A stretch of 64,000 nucleotides of DNA, taken from the NCBI RefSeq assembly GCF_009711205.1, contig NZ_WMIG01000004.1:124001-188000 (forward strand). The letters run 5' to 3'. The stretch comes from Paracoccus litorisediminis. Lineage in GTDB: Bacteria > Pseudomonadota > Alphaproteobacteria > Rhodobacterales > Rhodobacteraceae. A program made the translations under genes and the position numbers. A model generated the notes under the pieces. It made no database searches. It was not told where the DNA came from and saw only the letters and a program-made list of their open reading frames with translations. Within the stretch, counting starts at the first letter, position 1, and each line of letters begins with the position of its first letter. Positions 58,729-64,000 of the stretch are shown piece after piece.

Positions 58729-59563
58729 GTCCGATCCTCCGCCGGCTCCAGATCTGGATGAGATTGATGACGAGAAGCATCGAGAACGAGATCAGCAGCA
58801 TGGCAATGCCAATGGCCGCCGCGCCGCCGTAGTCGAATTCCTCAAGCTTGATAACGATCAGCAGGGGCGCGATCTCGGTCTTCATCGGCAGGTTGCCGGC
58901 GATGAAGATGACCGAGCCGTATTCCCCCACCGCCCGCGCCAGCGACAGCGCGAAACCGGTCAGCGCGGCAGGCAGCAGCATCGGCAGGATCACCCGGTGC
59001 ATGGTATAGAAGCGCCCTGCCCCCAGCGTGGCCGATGCTTCCTCGACCTCGCTTTCGATCTCGGCGATGACGGGCTGCACGGTGCGGGTGACAAAGGGCA
59101 GGCCCACGAAGATCAACGCGATCAGGATGCCCCATTCGGTATAGGCGATCTTCTGGCCCATCGACTTGGCGATGCTGCCGAAAGCGCCGTTCGGGGCGTA
59201 AAGCGCGGTCAGCGCGATCCCGGCGACGGCGGTCGGCAGGGCGAAGGGCAGATCAACCACGGCATCGACGATGCGCCGACCCGGAAAGTCGTAGCGCGCC
59301 AGCACCCAGGCCAGCAGCGTGCCGAAGACCAGATTGAAAAGCGCGGCAAGGAAAGCCAGCCGGAAGGACAGGTAAAGCGCCGCCCAGACCCGCGGCGTGT
59401 TGACCGTGTTCCAGACGCCCTCGGGTCCGTAGCTGATCCCCTTGGCCAGCAGCGCCGCGACCGGCAGGATCACGATCAGCGACAGCATGGTCAGAGTAAT
59501 TCCCATGCCAAGCCCGAAGCCTGGCATGGGGGATTTCTGCGCGCGGAGCATCGCAAGCGCCAT
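58721..59563 (-). CDS. cysT: Sulfate ABC transporter permease CysT (CysU)
   Basis: A 280-residue permease. Hallmarks: VVDLPFALPTAVAGIALTALY, the coupling loop EEASATLGAGRFYTMHRVILPMLLPA and ALSLARAVGEYGSVIFIAGN. It forms a heterodimer with CysW. The gap to the binding-protein gene is 3 bases. Confidence 0.94.
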   Translation of the reverse strand: MALAMLRAQKSPMPGFGLGMGITLTMLSLIVILPVAALLAKGISYGPEGVWNTVNTPRVWAALYLSFRLAFLAALFNLVFGTLLAWVLARYDFPGRRIVDAVVDLPFALPTAVAGIALTALYAPNGAFGSIAKSMGQKIAYTEWGILIALIFVGLPFVTRTVQPVIAEIESEVEEASATLGAGRFYTMHRVILPMLLPAALTGFALSLARAVGEYGSVIFIAGNLPMKTEIAPLLIVIKLEEFDYGGAAAIGIAMLLISFSMLLVINLIQIWSRRRIGHV

Positions 59564-59566
59564 CGG

Positions 59567-60715
59567 TCACATCCCGGTATAGATCTGGTCGAAGATGCCG
59601 CCGTCACCGAAATGCTCGGGCTGCGCTTTTTTCCAGCCACCGAAATCGGCGATGGTCACGAGGTCCAGTTTCGGGAAGCGCTTCACGTCCTCGGGGTTCG
59701 CGGCGCTTTCATCCCATGCGCGGTAGTAGTGCTTGAAGGCCAGCGCCTGCCCTTCGGGCGAGTAAAGGAAGTTCAGATAGCCTTCGGCCAGTTTCTTCTG
59801 TTCCTCATCGGCGATGTTCTTGTCGACGATCGCGACCGGCGGTTCGGCCAGGATCGAAACCGAGGGCACCACGATGTCGAACTGATCGTCGCCCAGTTCG
59901 TTCAGGGCCAGATAGGCCTCGTTTTCCCAAGCCAGCAGCACGTCGCCGATCTCACGCTGGGTGAAGGTCGTGGTCGAGCCACGCGCACCGCTATCCAGCA
60001 CGGGGACGTGCTTGTAGATGTCGGCCACGAATTGTTTCGGGTCCTTGCCGTTCTTCTCGGCCCAGGCCCATGCGGCCAGATAGTTCCAGCGCGCCCCGCC
60101 CGAGGTCTTGGGGTTGGGGGTGATGACCTGAACGTCATCCTTCACCAGATCGTCCCAATCCTTGATGCCCTTGGGGTTCCCCTCGCGCACCAGGAACACG
60201 ATCGTCGAGGTATAGGGCGAGGAGTTGTGCGGCAGGCGGGCCTGCCAATCGGCGGGCAGCAACCCTTTCTCGGCGATCTTGTCGATATCCGAGGCCAAGG
60301 CCAGCGTCACCACCTGCGCCTTGAGCCCGTCGATCACCGCGCGGGCCTGTGCGCCGGAACCACCATGCGAGGTTTCGATGGTCGGAGCCTTGTTGCCATC
60401 GGCCTCCCATTTGGCGGCGAAGGCGGCGTTCACGTCGCGGTAAAGTTCGCGCGTCGGGTCATAGCTGACGTTCAGCAGGGTGTTTTCGGCCTGAGCCTGA
60501 CCACCACCGGCCAGCGACAGCGCACCGACCGTCATCAGCGCGGCCAGAACACGACGCGATCCGAACCCGAAGCAGCGGTCCAGAAGGCTGGGACGCAGCG
60601 GATAGCCGGTCATGCTTTTGGTTCCGTCCTGAATCGTCACGCGGCCATCAAGGTGGCGGCGGACAACGCGGCCATGGGCCAGCTGGGTGTCGTTCACGCG
60701 AATGGTGCGGATCAT
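59567..60715 (-). CDS. sbp: Sulfate-binding periplasmic protein
   Basis: A 382-residue substrate-binding protein by the first ATG (60713-60715), which has GGAAG upstream. A hydrophobic segment and cleavage-like site ([13 protein letters not shown]) are at about residues 58-77, so the export signal starts unusually far in. A shorter start at 60613 ([13 protein letters not shown]) has AGGACGGA upstream and would give a 44-residue signal peptide. The extra 34 codons have normal coding composition. Binding motifs: [41 protein letters not shown] and [12 protein letters not shown]. First gene of the sulfate-uptake operon. Confidence 0.92.
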   Translation of the reverse strand: MIRTIRVNDTQLAHGRVVRRHLDGRVTIQDGTKSMTGYPLRPSLLDRCFGFGSRRVLAALMTVGALSLAGGGQAQAENTLLNVSYDPTRELYRDVNAAFAAKWEADGNKAPTIETSHGGSGAQARAVIDGLKAQVVTLALASDIDKIAEKGLLPADWQARLPHNSSPYTSTIVFLVREGNPKGIKDWDDLVKDDVQVITPNPKTSGGARWNYLAAWAWAEKNGKDPKQFVADIYKHVPVLDSGARGSTTTFTQREIGDVLLAWENEAYLALNELGDDQFDIVVPSVSILAEPPVAIVDKNIADEEQKKLAEGYLNFLYSPEGQALAFKHYYRAWDESAANPEDVKRFPKLDLVTIADFGGWKKAQPEHFGDGGIFDQIYTGM

Positions 60716-60945
60716 GGCGGTCTTCCTTCTCCCGTCGAGGCGCAGGCCCTCATCGCCGTAATTACGACAGGGTTACTCGTTTATTTCAAGAGAAAAGACG
60801 AATAAACCAATCGTTTTTAAAGTTATTAATTTTCAACAACTTGTGGCGCTGATTTCGCGATGCCCGGCGGGATTGCGCCGCATTTCACAGCCCGAATCCG
60901 GGACTCGCCCCGGATTTAAAAGAGAATCATTTTCCCCTTCGGCAC
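60716..60945. other. Intergenic region upstream of the sulfate operon
   Basis: About 230 bases, AT-rich at 60765-60840 (the likely sbp promoter). Contains an inverted repeat at 60779-60807 and a hairpin AATCCGGG/CCCGGATT (60895-60916). No coding sequence or RNA gene recognised. 6S RNA, often found next to zapA, was looked for but not seen. Confidence 0.55.
60779..60807. promoter_or_regulatory. AT-rich inverted repeat before sbp
   Basis: GTTTATT (60779-60785) and AATAAAC (60801-60807) are perfect 7-bp arms 15 bases apart, about 65-90 bases before the sbp start. The form would suit a LysR-type (CysB/Cbl-like) activator site, but the identity of any regulator is unknown. Confidence 0.3.
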
Positions 60946-60976
60946 GAAAAAGCCGCGCCCCCGGCAGGGACGCGGC
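60946..60976 (-). terminator. zapA terminator
   Basis: On the minus strand GCCGCG (60971-60976 complement) and CGCGGC (60952-60957 complement), extended by CCC/GGG, are followed by TTTTTCG. It lies 25 bases after the zapA stop. Confidence 0.85.
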
Positions 60977-61000
60977 GAAGATTATTCTATGGGCCGAAGG

Positions 61001-61363
61001 TCACTCGGCCAGCTGTTCCTCGGCCTTCTGGGCCAGGGCTTCGGCCCGTGCGGCCAGTTCGGCCATCGCTTCCGACAGACTGGCGGGGACCACCGGAACC
61101 TCGTGGCGCGGCGGATTGGCCTTGAGCCGCCCCAGCTCACGTTCGGCCGAGACCAGCTTGTCCTCAAGCGCCGAGGTGCGATCGGCCAGCATCAGCCCGG
61201 CCAGCAGCAGCAGGCGCTGTTCCGGCATCCGGCCCGCCTGCCCCAGAATGGCCTGTGCCTCGGTGTCCAGAAGGTTCGCGGCGCGTTTCAGCAACCGCTC
61301 TTCGCCCTCCTGGCAGGCCAGAGTGTAGGATTTGTGTCCGATCGAGAATTCAACCTCGGCCAT
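61001..61363 (-). CDS. zapA: Cell division protein ZapA
   Basis: A 120-residue FtsZ-ring stabiliser. The N-terminal globular domain starts MAEVEFSIGHKSYTLACQEGEE. A coiled coil follows (about 40-115, LLKRAANLLDTEAQAI... then LEDKLVSAERELGRLK). The chosen ATG at 61361-61363 has GAGGGG upstream; the ATG at 61384 would overlap the preceding gene. It is 4 bases downstream of the coiled-coil gene, so they share a transcript. Confidence 0.92.
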   Translation of the reverse strand: MAEVEFSIGHKSYTLACQEGEERLLKRAANLLDTEAQAILGQAGRMPEQRLLLLAGLMLADRTSALEDKLVSAERELGRLKANPPRHEVPVVPASLSEAMAELAARAEALAQKAEEQLAE

Positions 61364-61367
61364 GGCT

Positions 61368-61955
61368 TCAGCCCCTCTGCTCATCTGTGGCGTCGCTCAT
61401 TTCGGCGGCATCGGCATCGGCCATGTCGACATCCGTTGCCGCATCAGAGGGCCGTGCGGGTTCGGGATCGGTGTGACCGGCAGCCGGCCCCACCCCCAAC
61501 ATGCGGTCAAGCGTGTCGATGATCTCGCCCAGCTTGCCGCGTTCGGCCTGACGGGCGGCGCGCAGCGATTCGATCTCGGCCTTCTGGGCGCGGCGGATCG
61601 CGTCCTCGGCCAAGGGCCCGTCAGCTTCGACAAGGGCGCGGTTGGCGCTGGTCAGCGCCTCATTCGCGGCGGCCAGTTCGACGGCGCGCTCCTCGGCCTC
61701 GGCCAGACGTTCGTTCATCACCTTGAGGCGGGATTCGAACCCCGCCACGGCCGAACTGTGGCTGGCGCGAAGTGCAGCCAGTTCATCGGAAAGGCGCTGA
61801 TTATGGGCGCGGCTTTCCTGCAATTCGGCAGCAGCCTCGCCACCGCCCGCATCGGGTACCGCGGATCGCAGCAGGGCCGTCCGGTCGATGAAATTGTCGA
61901 TGCGGTCCAGAGCCGCGATCAGCCGCTTTTCGCTGGCATTCAGGTCGTCTTTCAT
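61368..61955 (-). CDS. Coiled-coil protein upstream of zapA
   Basis: A 195-residue acidic protein, not assigned to a named family. Residues about 50-145 form a long alanine-rich coiled coil (AAAELQESRAHNQRLSDELAALR, RLAEAEERAVELAAANEALTSAN, AEIESLRAARQAERGKLGEIIDTLDRML). Residues 150-195 are a low-complexity Asp/Ala tail. It has no membrane segment. The head-on pairing with zapA (4-base gap) suggests a division-related partner, an inference from context. Confidence 0.75.
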   Translation of the reverse strand: MKDDLNASEKRLIAALDRIDNFIDRTALLRSAVPDAGGGEAAAELQESRAHNQRLSDELAALRASHSSAVAGFESRLKVMNERLAEAEERAVELAAANEALTSANRALVEADGPLAEDAIRRAQKAEIESLRAARQAERGKLGEIIDTLDRMLGVGPAAGHTDPEPARPSDAATDVDMADADAAEMSDATDEQRG

Positions 61956-62034
61956 CGGCCGGAATTCCTTTTCGGGTCGCTGGTCAAGGGCACGGGTTTG
62001 TGACTTTTTCGCATCGCTTTGGCTTCATGACAAG

Positions 62035-62070
62035 GACGGGCAGAGGTAGTGGCCTGCCCGTCTGCGTTTT
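62035..62070. terminator. Hairpin downstream of the BCCT gene
   Basis: GACGGGCAG (62035-62043) and CTGCCCGTC (62054-62062) form a 9-bp stem. TGCGTTTTT follows on the plus strand, whereas the BCCT gene is on the minus strand, where no T-run follows. It may be a rho-assisted 3' end. Confidence 0.5.
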
Positions 62071-62088
62071 TATGCTTGCCTGATAGGC

Positions 62089-63813
62089 TCAGACATTGGC
62101 GATCTCGCGTCTTTCGTCCATCAATCCGCGGATTACCGCCCAGACCGCGCCCAGAAGCACGATGGTAAACGGCAGCCCGGTGGACACCGCCATCGCCTGC
62201 AAAGCGGTCAGCCCGCCCCCCAGCAGCAGCGCCACCGCGACCAGCCCCTCGAAGCCGCACCAGAAGATGCGCTGTGGGGTCGGTGAGTGGACCTTGCCGC
62301 CCGAGCAGATCGTGTCGATCACCAAAGAGCCGGAATCCGCCGAGGTGATGAAGAACACCACCACCAGCACGATGCCGACAAAGCTGCTGATGCCGTGCAG
62401 CGGCAGATGGCTGAGCATTTCGAACAGTTGCAGCTCCAGCGCGGCATTGGCGACGCGATCGATGCCGTGCTGGTATTGCGAGATCGCGGTCCCGCCCAAC
62501 GCCGTCATCCACAGGACCGAGATGATCGAGGGCACGATCAGCACCGCCAGCAGAAATTCCCGCACCGTTCGCCCGCGCGACACCCGCGCGATGAACATGC
62601 CGACAAAGGGGGACCAGCTGATCCACCACGCCCAGTAGAACGCCGTCCAGCCCTGTCGGAACTGGTCGTCGGTGCGCCCGAACGGGTTCGACAGCGGCAC
62701 CAGATCGCGGGTATAGGCCGCGAGATTGGCGAAAAAGCCGCTGACGATCTGGATCGTCGGCCCGGTCAGGATGACGAAAAGCAGCAGCACCAGCGCCAGC
62801 AGCATATTGGCGCGCGACAGCATCTGCACGCCCTTGTCCACGCCGGACACGACGCTGATCGTCGCCACCGCGACAATGGCGATGATCAGCACGATCTTGG
62901 TCACCATGCCGTCGCCGATCCCGAACAGGAAATGCATCCCCGCCGTCGCCTGCTCGGCCCCGAAGCCCAGCGAGGTGGCAAGACCAAAGACCGTGGCAAA
63001 GACCGCAAGGATGTCGATGACATGGCCGGGCCAACCCCAGATCCTTTCGCCAAAGATCGGGTAAAAGACCGAGCGCATGGTCAACGGCAGCCCCTTGTTG
63101 AAACTGAACAGCGCCAAGGCCAACGCCACCACGGCATAGATCGCCCAAGGGTGCAGCCCCCAGTGAAAGATGGTCGCGGCCATCGCCAGCCGGCGCGATT
63201 CCAGCGCATTCCCCTCGGCCCCGTTCAGCGGTGCGCTGTCGACCCGGACGCCGTTCTCCAGCACCTGCCCGGCATAGGCGTCGCTGTAATGGCTGAGCGG
63301 CTCGGACACGCCATAGAACATCAGCCCGATCCCCATGCCCGCCGCAAACAGCATCGCGAACCAGCCGTTGCGGGTGAAATCGGGCGTGGCATGCGGCCCA
63401 CCCAGCCGGATGCTGCCCAAGGGCGACAGGATCAGGCAAAGACACAGCAGCACAAAGACATTGCCCGCCAGCATGAAGAACCAGTCCAGATTGCCGGTCA
63501 GCCAGCCTCTGAGGCTGATGAAGAACAACTCGGAACCGCTGGGCTGGGCCACGCCGTCGATCGCGGCCTGCGCCGTGAACCATTGCAGCGCCAGCGTGCC
63601 CAGCGTGAAGATCACAATGGTCACCGCCGAGACGCTGAAGACGACATGATGCACATCAAAGGGCAGCACACCTTCACGCGCGATATTGTCCTGACCGATT
63701 TCGTAATCCGTCTCGATGATCGCTGTTGGACCTTCGGGGGCGGGCAGCGCATCGACACCGTCGGCAGCGGTATCGGTGGCGCTCTCGCTCGCGCCCTTTG
63801 CGGTATCGGTCAT
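62089..63813 (-). CDS. BCCT family betaine/carnitine/choline transporter
   Basis: A 574-residue inner-membrane transporter with 12 predicted helices. The family signature GMGIGLMFYGVSEP is in the first third, and IFHWGLHPWAIYAVVALALALFSFNKGLP is the conserved tryptophan-rich region forming the substrate aromatic box. The GMGIG form is usually sodium-coupled with trimethylammonium substrates (BetP-like). The N-terminal 45 residues are a charged cytosolic tail. Probably imports glycine betaine or choline as an osmoprotectant. Confidence 0.93.
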   Translation of the reverse strand: MTDTAKGASESATDTAADGVDALPAPEGPTAIIETDYEIGQDNIAREGVLPFDVHHVVFSVSAVTIVIFTLGTLALQWFTAQAAIDGVAQPSGSELFFISLRGWLTGNLDWFFMLAGNVFVLLCLCLILSPLGSIRLGGPHATPDFTRNGWFAMLFAAGMGIGLMFYGVSEPLSHYSDAYAGQVLENGVRVDSAPLNGAEGNALESRRLAMAATIFHWGLHPWAIYAVVALALALFSFNKGLPLTMRSVFYPIFGERIWGWPGHVIDILAVFATVFGLATSLGFGAEQATAGMHFLFGIGDGMVTKIVLIIAIVAVATISVVSGVDKGVQMLSRANMLLALVLLLFVILTGPTIQIVSGFFANLAAYTRDLVPLSNPFGRTDDQFRQGWTAFYWAWWISWSPFVGMFIARVSRGRTVREFLLAVLIVPSIISVLWMTALGGTAISQYQHGIDRVANAALELQLFEMLSHLPLHGISSFVGIVLVVVFFITSADSGSLVIDTICSGGKVHSPTPQRIFWCGFEGLVAVALLLGGGLTALQAMAVSTGLPFTIVLLGAVWAVIRGLMDERREIANV

Positions 63814-63966
63814 GCGCTCTCCTTGGTGCGGCAGGAAGTCTGGACTTCAGGACGGCGGTGAAAGGATCGGTTTTTCGCGCGCTTATCTTTGCATCCTAGT
63901 CCTGCTCTCACTTTTCAGTCAAAGGATGCTTGCCTATAAGGCTTGGGGTCCCGAACGGAGAGAACG

Positions 63967-64000
63967 ATGCGCCGCGCAACCATCACCCGCGACACCGCCG
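63967..64000 (+). CDS. Start of a further rightward gene, partial
   Basis: ATG at 63967 with a good ribosome-binding site (GGAGAGAACG). Only eleven codons (MRRATITRDTA) are visible before the window ends, so the product cannot be identified. Confidence 0.5.
   Translation, partial: MRRATITRDTA

Noticed and set aside
60716..61000. 6S RNA next to zapA
   Set aside because: Linkage to zapA is common, but I could not fold a long 6S-like hairpin with a central bubble here; only short hairpins and a zapA terminator are present.

Overview
This 64 kb window is GC-rich chromosomal DNA of an alphaproteobacterium of the Rhodobacterales, most likely a Paracoccus. The main evidence is the aa3 cytochrome oxidase cluster ctaC-ctaB-orf-ctaG-ctaE-surf1. 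Its CtaC closely resembles, as I recall it, subunit II of P. denitrificans. Other support comes from the class A RNase P RNA, FolE2, MetZ, a GTTC-N7-GTTC LexA-type box and many ATGA/TGATG gene junctions. I see no rRNA or tRNA genes, CRISPR array, prophage or intact insertion sequence.

Layout. 1-3.4 kb: end of a small membrane protein gene, hemB, a YSC84-like lipoprotein, a lytic transglycosylase and ssb. 3.4-5.1 kb: a palindrome, a decayed C-terminal piece of dnaE2, and rpmG. 5.1-9.2 kb: rnpB, a two-domain SpoIIAA-like protein and uvrD with a LexA-type box. 9.2-13.3 kb: folE2, metZ with a possible structured leader, ispZ and a DUF1223 protein. 13.5-22.6 kb: acnA, two unknown envelope proteins, rpsD, an A-type Fe-S carrier, tpiA and metNIQ. 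22.6-25.7 kb: a CoA-transferase, and a DoxX/LysR divergent pair. 25.7-34.6 kb: a long leftward run of the oxidase genes, then thrC, an M16 peptidase, a RimJ-type acetyltransferase and an FAD oxidase. 34.8-41.5 kb: tldD, dprA, gcdH and a repeat-rich OmpA-domain protein. 41.5-48.7 kb: pstSCAB-phoU-phoB behind a PHO box, then aroC. 48.7-52.3 kb: a patchy accessory stretch with a broken BrnA-like antitoxin gene, a VOC protein and a secreted sulfatase. 52.3-57 kb: carB and an RTX repeat protein. 57-60.7 kb: the sulfate ABC transporter. 60.9-64 kb: zapA with a coiled-coil partner gene, a BCCT transporter and the start of a further gene.

How the parts fit. Most of the window is core metabolism: heme, TCA cycle, methionine/threonine, aromatic and pyrimidine synthesis, respiration, and phosphate, sulfate and methionine uptake. 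Two methionine-related loci (metZ, metN) have leaders in which the ribosome-binding site could be base-paired; the metZ case is the best candidate for an undescribed regulatory element. Gene decay is clear at dnaE2 (three nonsense codons plus frameshifts, N-terminus absent) and at the BrnA-like gene (two nonsense codons plus one homopolymer frameshift). I found no complete novel multi-gene system. The observations most worth checking are the metZ leader, the repeat-rich OmpA protein, an unusual composition patch inside uvrD, the TOBE-less CysA with a long-leader sulfate-binding protein, and the sulfatase/VOC islet.
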